Shown: one piece after another, positions 33,802 to 40,355 of the stretch
Layout: every line of letters begins with the position of its first letter
Numbering within the stretch: position 1 is the stretch's first letter
Assembly: GCA_900100245.1 (NCBI GenBank)
Contig: FNEU01000015.1
Span: 1-40,355, forward strand
DNA length: 40,355 nt
Direction of reading: 5' to 3'
Origin: Lachnospiraceae bacterium G41
GTDB lineage: Bacteria; Bacillota; Clostridia; Lachnospirales; Lachnospiraceae
Position numbers and translations under genes: made by a program
Notes under the pieces: model-generated
The model's input: only the letters and a program-made list of their open reading frames with translations
Told to the model about the DNA's origin: nothing
The model's database searches: none

Positions 33802-35307
33802 TTAATCATTCAATCTAATTTCATTCTCGTCATTTTTTTCTTTTTTAGGTCTTTTATATCTGGCAAGGATATAGTCTGCCAGCATGCTGCCTATCATGAG
33901 AAGCAGCATTACCGGGGTCCATCTGTCGATGAGGACCATCGGGAGCGTCATATCTTCGGTAAGTATGAAGATAATCACTCCTGCTATCACGAAGATTACT
34001 TCGAGAACTATTCCCACGATAAACTTTCTTGTAAAGACTTTTACCTTAAAGAACAGTTCTTCGACCGCTTCGCTGAATTTATCTTTGGATACATATCCGT
34101 TCTCACTCTTCTTTGTTGCGGCAGTCATGATTCTCTCACGTTCTGTCCAGTCTTCAGGAGTCATATCCTGTGCATCGAAGAGTTCTTCTTTAGTTTTATT
34201 TACTTTACGCATCTTATGGATGCGGCCATATTTCTTTCTTAAGAAGAAGATTGGAACCAAAATATAAACTGTGATTATAAGGCAAATCAAATTGATTATC
34301 GCCCACGCTTTAGTTCCATATGAGCTTCCGCTCGGTACCCACCAACTTGTTGGTGTGGTATCTACTTCTTCAGGGGTTGTAGTCGGATTATCATCCGGTG
34401 TTGTCGGCTTATCCGGATTATCAGGTTTAGCAGGATTGTCCGGCGTTGTAGGAACAACATAATCTGGTGTTGTGATTCCCATTCCTGTGGGTTTATCTAC
34501 AGGAGTTGTGATTCCTGTATCCTCATCGTTGATTGGAGTTGTAGGATTTTTAGGAACTACAGCCTTCTGTTCTTCTTTAAGTGTGTAGAACACTACAATT
34601 CGTCCGTTTGTCATTGCATCATAACATGTGGAAAGTGCAACTATTTTTTTAGCATTTTCAAGTGATGAAGGTTTGATATACTTTGAATATTTATTTACGT
34701 ACTCAACAACTTCATCAAATTTCTGAGTGCCTACTGAATAAACTTCATCTTCGTAAGCATCAGTATGAACTACTGCCCAAAGTTTCAAATCAAAAACACT
34801 GCCATCAGGAAAAACAAATTTTCCACTATTGTTACTGTCAAAGAAATCTTTATCAAGAAACTTATCAAGATCTCCAAACATTGCTCCGACATCCATATGA
34901 TGACCATAGATTACGATATAATCATCGCTCAAATCCGCTGTGTTATCAGCAGCCATATAAATGGCGCCTGTAAGGCTCATATTACCGTCAATATCATGGT
35001 TGGCGTAATAAATGTCGTCTGACGACTGCATTACAGGATAATCGATATTTGTGTTATCAATCTTCAGCCATGCTCTATAGTCTTTACGTGACTGCACCAG
35101 ATTTTGCTGTGCCTCTACCGTATAAACTTCGGCGGTATTTATTCCTCCTGATGAGAATGCTCTGCTTTGAGTGTAATACTGTTCGTAGATAGCGTATCCG
35201 CTAAAAAGCATGAGTCCAAATCCTAAAAGAAGCGATGCTGTAACAAGAACACGAATGCCCCAAATACTAATTTTGTCTATCAGTTTGTTAATATTTGTGC
35301 TCTGCAT
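33802..35307 (-). CDS. class B-like pilus sortase with C-terminal membrane module (sortase 2)
   Basis: This 501-residue paralogue of sortase 1 has an N-terminal helix, catalytic His136 (IYGHHM), Cys228 (ALSTC) and Arg236 (NGRIVVFY). A Pro/Thr/Asp-rich linker (246-323) leads to VPSGSSYG (324-331), a membrane helix, RKKYGRIHK, the cytoplasmic ELFDAQDMTPEDWTERERI segment and two final helices. The C-terminal module is more alike between the sortases than the linker, so it is under constraint. I chose the ATG at 35307 because GAAAGGAGAGTACGA precedes it, the same context as sortase 1; the ATG 21 bases upstream would place the RBS inside the gene. It lies between pilin and adhesin and probably polymerises the pilin. 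Confidence 0.9.
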   Translation of the reverse strand: MQSTNINKLIDKISIWGIRVLVTASLLLGFGLMLFSGYAIYEQYYTQSRAFSSGGINTAEVYTVEAQQNLVQSRKDYRAWLKIDNTNIDYPVMQSSDDIYYANHDIDGNMSLTGAIYMAADNTADLSDDYIVIYGHHMDVGAMFGDLDKFLDKDFFDSNNSGKFVFPDGSVFDLKLWAVVHTDAYEDEVYSVGTQKFDEVVEYVNKYSKYIKPSSLENAKKIVALSTCYDAMTNGRIVVFYTLKEEQKAVVPKNPTTPINDEDTGITTPVDKPTGMGITTPDYVVPTTPDNPAKPDNPDKPTTPDDNPTTTPEEVDTTPTSWWVPSGSSYGTKAWAIINLICLIITVYILVPIFFLRKKYGRIHKMRKVNKTKEELFDAQDMTPEDWTERERIMTAATKKSENGYVSKDKFSEAVEELFFKVKVFTRKFIVGIVLEVIFVIAGVIIFILTEDMTLPMVLIDRWTPVMLLLMIGSMLADYILARYKRPKKEKNDENEIRLND

Positions 35308-35431
35308 TCGTACTCTCCTTTCTTTCATTTTTTTGGACTTTTCAAATCATTATCAAATGCGTATTTTTACGGGCTTTTTTACGTCTTGTTTTCCCGTCAC
35401 TTATATGTCCTTTTAGGCCTATAAAAGGGAA

Positions 35432-35466
35432 AAATCCGATGGCCTTGAATCCTGGCCATCGGATTT
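35432..35466 (-). terminator. strong hairpin terminator between pilin and sortase 2
   Basis: AAATCCGATGGCC and GGCCATCGGATTT pair perfectly over 13 bases with a 9-base loop. On the minus strand it ends in ATTTTTCCC. It is about 53 bases after the pilin stop and 125 before sortase 2. Partial read-through would give much pilin mRNA and less sortase/adhesin mRNA; it can also work on the plus strand. Confidence 0.75.
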
Positions 35467-35518
35467 TTTCTTAACTAATTAATCTTTAATCAATAGATTT
35501 TATGCATAATTCTTAGCA

Positions 35519-36940
35519 TTATGCTTCTTCTTTGTTTGTTCTCTTATAAAGTACTACACCAAGAACGATTAAGAAGATACCACCAAAGAGTACTAATGCA
35601 TAAGGAGCAAATCTTACTACGAAGCCCGTGGGGGAAATCGTAAGTAAGGTATTGGTAATAGCAACTTCATAAGGATTGTCATCGTCTTGATTTGCTGCTG
35701 TACTAAATGTTGCTTTGGTTGACTCATAGGAATTCTTGGGATTTCCCTGTGCAACAGCACTTGCAGGAGCAGCGTGCGAATCAACTGAATTATCAGTCGT
35801 TGTAGCCGTAGTTGATGTGGTTAAAACTGTGACAACTTTATATGTTGCACCAGTAGCATTATTCGTTTCATACACTTCTACACTGGTTCCATTAGGGATA
35901 CCAATATACTTAATTTCTCCACCACTCTTAATATTTACAATTCCTTTGATGAGATCATGGTTTGTATTACCATCACTCATAGCTGATGCAGTAGGATCTG
36001 TCCATCCGGTAACTGTTCCGCTCGTAGTACTTTCAATATCAATGTCCTTTGTTATCGAACTATTCGTATAGATAACGGTAAACGGGAATGCATTATTAGC
36101 CGCACTATAACTATCATTTTCGACTGTTTTGTTAACAACAACATTAAATGTGTAGTAACTATCAGGAGTGACAGCAGTAGAGCCATTTGTAGTTCCCTGA
36201 ACAAAACCTGTTGTCTTAACAGCACTTGTTCCCTTATTAGCCTCTGTAATGGAAGTATTATTGTAGAAACATGTATAGCCATAAATGTCCCAATATTCAG
36301 GATCTGCAGCAGTTTTACCTGAAGGTGTAGGATTTGCGGGTCTAACATAAACATCTACGAAACGTTTATGACCATTTGCGGCATCACTAGTCTCAGTAAC
36401 ACCTGATGAAGCATATGCATATCCCGAAGTCAATTGCTCGGTAATCTCATAACGATAGACACCTGCACCTGCGAAAACAACTTGGCTGAAATCAATCGAA
36501 ATGTCTTTGACATTTTTCTTACCATCAGTTGCAGTTTCAAGTGTATCCGAATTAGTCCATGCTAAAACACCACTATTAGCAATACTAGCGCCTGCTGGGC
36601 CAGCCTGAACAGGAACTGTCACAGTAACACCCGTATCATGAATAGTTCCCGACTTATCACTGTCTGTAACCTCAGTTCCAGCCGTAACTGTTGCAGGAGC
36701 AATCGAGTAAGTATAACTAATTGTAGGAGCTTTGATATCAAGTCCATCAACATTGTATGCCTTAATCTCTTTTTCAAGAATTAAAGTCTTGCTCTGCGGA
36801 GCCGGAGTATCTTTTGATGTAAATACGCCTTGTTCGCCATTATCATCAAGTGTTTTAGCAGCGAACACTGTGGAATTCATTGCCAGCGTCATAGCTGCTA
36901 CAAGCAGGAATGCGCCGAATTTTTTAAATCCTCTCTTCAT
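35519..36940 (-). CDS. FctA/Spy0128-type major pilin
   Basis: The 473-residue secreted protein has a signal peptide (MKRGFKKFGAFLLVAAMTLA to about residue 28), two isopeptide-type Ig domains and a C-terminal sorting region. Domain 1 has the Lys of LILEKEIKAYN and the Glu of YRYEITEQ. Domain 2 has the Lys of VVVNKTVEND, the Glu of SVEVYETNN and the Asn of VAITNTLL, the expected Lys-Asn pair with catalytic Glu. The sorting motif is ISPTG, then a hydrophobic helix and KRTNKEEA. I chose the ATG at 36940: GGAGG is 9 bases upstream of it but only 0-2 bases from the ATG at 36949. First gene of the right operon; high expression is expected. Confidence 0.85.
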   Translation of the reverse strand: MKRGFKKFGAFLLVAAMTLAMNSTVFAAKTLDDNGEQGVFTSKDTPAPQSKTLILEKEIKAYNVDGLDIKAPTISYTYSIAPATVTAGTEVTDSDKSGTIHDTGVTVTVPVQAGPAGASIANSGVLAWTNSDTLETATDGKKNVKDISIDFSQVVFAGAGVYRYEITEQLTSGYAYASSGVTETSDAANGHKRFVDVYVRPANPTPSGKTAADPEYWDIYGYTCFYNNTSITEANKGTSAVKTTGFVQGTTNGSTAVTPDSYYTFNVVVNKTVENDSYSAANNAFPFTVIYTNSSITKDIDIESTTSGTVTGWTDPTASAMSDGNTNHDLIKGIVNIKSGGEIKYIGIPNGTSVEVYETNNATGATYKVVTVLTTSTTATTTDNSVDSHAAPASAVAQGNPKNSYESTKATFSTAANQDDDNPYEVAITNTLLTISPTGFVVRFAPYALVLFGGIFLIVLGVVLYKRTNKEEA

Positions 36941-37050
36941 TTTACCCATCCTCCAAAAGAATATTTTTTAGAATTTCATTATTAACTGTTTTTTGCCATC
37001 TTGGGCAAATATGGGAATAACAACCCCAACGCATTTTTTAATGATAGTTG

Positions 37051-37079
37051 ATTTTAGCATTATTTTTATCTTATGTCAA
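37051..37079 (-). promoter_or_regulatory. sigma-A type promoter of the pilin operon
   Basis: On the minus strand TTGACA (37079-37074), a 17-base spacer and TAAAAT (37056-37051). It would start an RNA near 37044, with a ~100-base leader that can form a small TTTGCC/GGCAAA hairpin (36992-37009). AT-rich sequence surrounds it. Confidence 0.75.
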
Positions 37080-37124
37080 CTTTTTTCTGAAAAGTAAAAA
37101 GTCGGCAAAGTGCCTAATTGACGG

Positions 37125-37173
37125 CTCGTGGACATTTTTATGACTTCCTGGCCTTAGAAGTTTGTCCATCATT
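37125..37173. promoter_or_regulatory. candidate regulator-binding region upstream of the pilin promoter
   Basis: It has CTCGTGGAC (37125-37133) and GTTTGTCCATCATT (37160-37173). The first is identical to 24311-24319; the second is the exact reverse complement of 24261-24274. CTCGTGGAC is 46 bases above the -35 box here and 57 in the other operon, an 11-base or one-helical-turn difference. The rest of the 475-base gap to nnrE (36941-37415) is AT-rich with no gene. Confidence 0.5.
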
Positions 37174-37415
37174 ATTTTAACCTTTAATCAACTATTTTTT
37201 TATAATTTTTTTATCGGTTACGACTCATATATCCTTAACCAAAATCGCCTAAAAATAAAGGTTTTGACATAAAATAATAATAAAATGTCATAAATAAAAA
37301 TATTTTTTCGCAAAAAATAGGACAATAAATGGGCAAAAATGAAGTTTTTTTGAGTTTTTTATTCCCATAAAAGCCCTGAAAAGCGTATAATTTACTCATA
37401 ATTTGAGGTGGAAAC

Positions 37416-38033
37416 ATGGACAAAATAATTATCAGCGTCGACCGGATGCGCAAAAGTGATGCATATACAATCGAAAACTTTGTTCCTTCCAAAGAACTCA
37501 TGTACAGAGCCGCAAACGGGGTTTTTGAATCTTTTATGAGCTGGAATAATAAAAAAATTGCAATTGTGGTCGGAGGAGGAAATAACGGAGGAGACGGTTA
37601 TGCTCTGGCAGGAATCCTAAAAAAGAATAATATCGACTCCACGATCATAAAAGTATCCGAAAAGATGTCCGAAGACGGAAAATATTACAGTGATATTGCA
37701 GAAGAACTTGGGGTAAAAGCAGAAATGTTTACCGAAAGCACGGATTTATCTTCCTATGAGGTAATCGTCGACTGCATCCTGGGAACCGGTTTTACGGGCG
37801 AAGTAAGAGGTCTCGCAAAAGATGCAATTGAGGCAATAAACAAAAGCGGCGCATATGTAATAAGTGTGGATATTAACAGCGGAATGAACGGCGATACGGG
37901 CGAAGCCACACTCGCAGTCAGGTCAGATCTGACCGTATCAATTGGGTATTACAAGCAGGGGCTTTTCACCGAAGCTGCAAAAGAATATATCAAAGAAATG
38001 ACGAATGTAGATATAGGAATTGTTTTAGTTTGA
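37416..38033 (+). CDS. nnrE: NAD(P)H-hydrate epimerase (YjeF N-domain only)
   Basis: The enzyme interconverts the R and S forms of hydrated NAD(P)H so that the dehydratase NnrD can repair them. The 205-residue cytoplasmic protein has SVDRMRKSDAYTIE, the glycine-rich GGGNNGGDGYALA at 53-65, IVDCILGTGFTGEVRG and VISVDINSGMNGDTG, all YjeF-N marks. Only this domain is present; the fused C-terminal dehydratase found in many bacteria is missing and is not encoded nearby. A TATAAT (37386-37391) with a weak -35 and an RBS GAGGTGG precede the ATG. This is the only complete gene clearly on the plus strand. Confidence 0.93.
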   Translation: MDKIIISVDRMRKSDAYTIENFVPSKELMYRAANGVFESFMSWNNKKIAIVVGGGNNGGDGYALAGILKKNNIDSTIIKVSEKMSEDGKYYSDIAEELGVKAEMFTESTDLSSYEVIVDCILGTGFTGEVRGLAKDAIEAINKSGAYVISVDINSGMNGDTGEATLAVRSDLTVSIGYYKQGLFTEAAKEYIKEMTNVDIGIVLV

Positions 38034-38047
38034 TTTTTAAAGTAAAA

Positions 38048-38069
38048 ACATCGGGTTTTTGCCCGATGT
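38048..38069. terminator. bidirectional terminator between nnrE and the toxin gene
   Basis: ACATCGGG and CCCGATGT form a stem with a 6-base TTTTTG loop. On the plus strand TTATTATTTT follows; on the minus strand TTTTTACTTT follows. It lies after the stops of two converging genes. Confidence 0.8.
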
Positions 38070-38086
38070 TTATTATTTTATGATGT

Positions 38087-38959
38087 TTATCGTATATCCT
38101 GAGTAAGACCTTCCGTGATAGAACAAAAAAAATCTTTGCTCCATATATCAATTGTAGAGGTATTACGAATAAATGGAAGAACATCATTCTTAGCCTGAAC
38201 AAAATCAATTGAATCAAACCTGTCATACAATATTTGTTTAATTTCATCTATAGACATATCTAATCTCGCGCCCTCAAACTTCGAATCCACTAGTCTTGCA
38301 TTCAAATGCATAAGGTTCACCGGAGTTTTATGCGAAAGATAAAAAATATAATCATACAAATCGCGGCCCTTAATCCTGCTCTTCCACGAACGGCAGATAA
38401 CAGCATGTATTTTACCGGCAAATAATGAAGGCATATCATAGAGGTTTATTTCATACGGAATAGGAAGTAAACGGTATTTTCTATCATATCCGGCAAAAGG
38501 AGGCGGAGTTGTATCTACTTCAAATTTTACTTTAATAAGTTCCGATCCAACAATTGACTGTGCCAATCTTTCATCCGCATAGCATAGCAAAATATGTTCT
38601 CTGGTATTCCCTTTCACAAATGCAGAATGAATGCCTGAATCATTCACTTTTGATTTAGTCTCCGCTTTGAATTGAAAGCCATATGTCTGCAATTCTTTTT
38701 CTACTGCAGGAAGATAATCATCGAGTCTAAAATCCGGGTTTGCAGTCATTAGCGAAAAATCCAAATCTTCGGAGAATCGATCTAAACCATAAAAGATTCT
38801 AAGCGCAGTTCCGCCATAAAATGCAGCACTTTGAAAAAATCCGGCACGCGATAATCCGCAAAGGACTATTTCCTGAACTACTTCTTTAATACTGTTTTTC
38901 TTATCATTTTGCGTTTCTGAAGGATACTGAGCCAGCATCTGATTAACGATACTATTCAT
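38087..38959 (-). CDS. abiEii: AbiEii/AbiGii-family nucleotidyltransferase toxin
   Basis: The toxin half of a type IV system that stops growth, often in phage defence; members modify tRNA or other targets with nucleotides. The 290-residue protein has the signature GGTALRIFYG at 49-58 and the catalytic acidic motif SEDLDFSL at 63-70 (Asp65 and Asp67). The later family block AGKIHAVICRSWKSRIKGRDLYDYIFYL holds the KxRD(L/V)YD catalytic/structural motif. Its start overlaps the antitoxin stop in ATGAATAG, so translation is coupled. Length is normal. No target can be inferred. Confidence 0.92.
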   Translation of the reverse strand: MNSIVNQMLAQYPSETQNDKKNSIKEVVQEIVLCGLSRAGFFQSAAFYGGTALRIFYGLDRFSEDLDFSLMTANPDFRLDDYLPAVEKELQTYGFQFKAETKSKVNDSGIHSAFVKGNTREHILLCYADERLAQSIVGSELIKVKFEVDTTPPPFAGYDRKYRLLPIPYEINLYDMPSLFAGKIHAVICRSWKSRIKGRDLYDYIFYLSHKTPVNLMHLNARLVDSKFEGARLDMSIDEIKQILYDRFDSIDFVQAKNDVLPFIRNTSTIDIWSKDFFCSITEGLTQDIR

Positions 38960-39545
38960 GTCGTTTAATCTCCTTTATTACAGATATAAGAAGTTTATGA
39001 TTCGTTGTTCTGTATAGCCCCGCCAATTCTAACAACTCATCCATATTTAAATTACAAAATATATTTTCTTCTATACGTAAATCATTAAACAGAAGGTATC
39101 GAAGTTCTTTTTTGTTAGCACACGGTGAACAAGTATATAAAATATCACAAATAGCCTTTTCTGCTGATGCAATCATAAATCCATATCCGTTTTCTTCATA
39201 CAACTTAATTCCATACGGAAATGCGATAGATGGAATATCACGATAAGTATATACGCCAAAATAGGTATTATAATGCTTTTTTTTCTTTTTTCCACACGTT
39301 GCAGAAGTAAAAACATAAACTGCCTCAGGAATTAGTCCGTGCCAAGCAAGGGCAAATTCAAAAGAAAGATATGATGGTCCATATATAATGCCTGCTAAAT
39401 AGTGCCCGGGAGTAAAGTGATTAGTTTCATATAATCCCTTTATCAAAGGAATCAACTCCCCGTTCTTCACTAATCGAGCTATTTTTGAAGCCGGGTTCAC
39501 ATAGGAATTATATTCTTGAAGAAGAATTGCTGTAGTTTTTATCAT
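38952..39545 (-). CDS. abiEi: AbiEi-family antitoxin/transcriptional repressor
   Basis: The ~197-residue protein fits the AbiEi family that represses its own promoter and counteracts AbiEii. An N-terminal winged-helix part covers ARLVKNGELIPLIKGLYE, and the conserved PSYLSFEFALAWHGLIPEAVYVFTSAT follows. C-terminal ASAEKAICDILYT is typical of the family. I chose the ATG at 39545 because GGTGGTG is next to it; a TTG at 39593 would put the -35 box inside the gene. Its stop overlaps the toxin start by 8 bases. It lies about 100 bases from the tRNA cluster. Confidence 0.85.
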   Translation of the reverse strand: MIKTTAILLQEYNSYVNPASKIARLVKNGELIPLIKGLYETNHFTPGHYLAGIIYGPSYLSFEFALAWHGLIPEAVYVFTSATCGKKKKKHYNTYFGVYTYRDIPSIAFPYGIKLYEENGYGFMIASAEKAICDILYTCSPCANKKELRYLLFNDLRIEENIFCNLNMDELLELAGLYRTTNHKLLISVIKEIKRHE

Positions 39546-39564
39546 ATTATCACCACCAACTACA

Positions 39565-39593
39565 ATATTAGTGCATTTTATGGTGAAAATCAA
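39565..39593 (-). promoter_or_regulatory. promoter of the abiEi-abiEii operon
   Basis: Minus strand TTGATT (39593-39588), 17 bases, TAATAT (39570-39565). The RNA would start about 13 bases before the antitoxin ATG, so the leader is very short. An autorepression site would be expected here, but I see no strong inverted repeat. Confidence 0.5.
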
Positions 39594-39610
39594 GAGATTT
39601 TAAAAGAACG

Positions 39611-39642
39611 TAAAAGAAAACTCCTTGATTTCTCAAGGAGTT
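39611..39642 (-). terminator. Rho-independent terminator of the rRNA/tRNA operon
   Basis: AACTCCTTGA (39619-39628) and TCAAGGAGTT (39633-39642) pair perfectly with a 4-base loop. On the minus strand the stem runs into TTTTCTTTTA. It follows tRNA-Cys by 3 bases. Confidence 0.9.
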
Positions 39643-39645
39643 AAG

Positions 39646-39716
39646 AGGCGCGAACCGGATTTGAACCGGTGATCAGGGTGTTGCAGACCCACGCCTTACC
39701 GCTTGGCTATCGCGCC
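39646..39716 (-). tRNA. tRNA-Cys (anticodon GCA)
   Basis: On the minus strand the acceptor GGCGCGA pairs with TCGCGCC, and the anticodon loop CTGCAAC is held by TGGGT/ACCCT-type pairs, giving GCA. The T arm has GGTTCAAATCC. No CCA is encoded. Last tRNA of the operon. Confidence 0.95.
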
Positions 39717-39771
39717 GCAACAAAGTAATTATATAAAAAAATGCTTCGAAAAGCAATATAAATCTTTTTGA

Positions 39772-39843
39772 TGACTCCGACGAGAATCGAACTCGTGTTA
39801 CCGCCGTGAAAGGGCGATGTCTTAACCGCTTGACCACGGAGCC
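39772..39843 (-). tRNA. tRNA-Glu (anticodon TTC)
   Basis: Acceptor GGCTCCG pairs with CGGAGTC; anticodon loop CTTTCAC gives TTC; T loop GTTCGATTC is typical. It is 35 bases from tRNA-Asn and 55 from tRNA-Cys. Confidence 0.95.
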
Positions 39844-39878
39844 GTATACTATTTCGTTCGCCTCAATCGATACGTCAA

Positions 39879-39951
39879 CTCCCCAAGTTGGACTCGAACC
39901 AACGACATCATGATTAACAGTCATGCGCTCTACCAACTGAGCTATTGAGGA
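39879..39951 (-). tRNA. tRNA-Asn (anticodon GTT)
   Basis: Acceptor TCCTCAA pairs with TTGGGGA (one T-G pair); anticodon loop CTGTTAA between CATGA and TCATG gives GTT. D arm has AGCTCAGTTGGTAGAGC. It is the first gene after 23S, with ~60 bases between. Confidence 0.95.
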
Positions 39952-40012
39952 TTATTCTCAAACCTTCAAAACTAAATACAGAATTCTTTAAACTAGATTT
40001 TAACCTAAACCT

Positions 40013-40355
<343 letters not shown>

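Noticed and set aside
14709-36940. Canonical LPXTG anchors in the surface proteins
   Set aside because: None is present at any C-terminus; the conserved motif is [VI][AS]P[ST]G.
37235-37501. 88-codon minus-strand frame overlapping the nnrE start
   Set aside because: It overlaps the nnrE promoter, RBS and first codons and has no family resemblance.
39952-40012. A hidden short 5S rRNA between 23S and tRNA-Asn
   Set aside because: The gap is only about 60 bases, half the needed length, and lacks 5S core sequences.

Overview
The window looks like chromosome from a low-to-moderate GC Gram-positive anaerobe, most likely a gut or rumen Lachnospiraceae-type Clostridia. This is inferred from the hprK/Crh/rapZ/whiA cluster, the style of the tRNAs and 23S rRNA, the strong AGGAGG-type ribosome binding sites, and the giant Cna/SpaA-type surface proteins. 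Almost every gene is on the minus strand. The exceptions are an insertion-sequence remnant at the left edge and nnrE.

Layout from left to right: (1) 1-327, the end of an IS3-family element. (2) 363-10666, a long minus-strand run starting at an ftsH promoter: ftsH, uvrC, hprK, glcK (ROK glucokinase), murB, rapZ, whiA, a Crh-like HPr paralogue and a DagK-family lipid kinase. It joins carbon-regulation proteins (HprK, Crh, RapZ-like, glucokinase) to cell-wall synthesis and division (MurB, WhiA) and housekeeping. (3) 10659-14609, accessory genes: nitrilase-family hydrolase, SAM methyltransferase, metallophosphoesterase, an unknown two-helix membrane protein and a PEBP-like lipoprotein. (4) 14709-37079, a 22-kb sortase-pilus locus in two operons. 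The right operon has an FctA/Spy0128-type major pilin, an internal terminator, a class B-like sortase and a ~3,090-residue InlB/Cna adhesin. The left operon has a SipA-like signal-peptidase homologue without catalytic residues, a second sortase and a 2,345-residue fibro-slime/SpaA adhesin. (5) 37416-39593, nnrE and an AbiEi/AbiEii type IV toxin-antitoxin pair. (6) 39619-40355, the 3' end of an rRNA operon: 23S 3' end, tRNA-Asn, tRNA-Glu, tRNA-Cys and terminator, with no 5S gene between 23S and the tRNAs.

The pilus locus is the most interesting part. Its genes suggest that the two sortases link a pilin and two giant tip or accessory proteins through an unusual [VI][AS]P[ST]G sorting signal, helped by an inactive signal-peptidase chaperone. 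Both sortases carry an uncommon C-terminal membrane module that follows a Pro/Thr-rich linker and their own sorting-signal-like VP[SG]G motif. The two adhesins share a nearly identical export and N-terminal module but have unrelated cores. The two operon promoters carry common upstream boxes, and the left operon has a leader terminator overlapped by a 29-codon ORF.

Two families of small dispersed hairpin repeats lie in the gaps between genes. One has A-A mismatches at a regular 4-base period. The other supplies the stop codons of two genes. All function calls come from reading the sequence; no searches were run.
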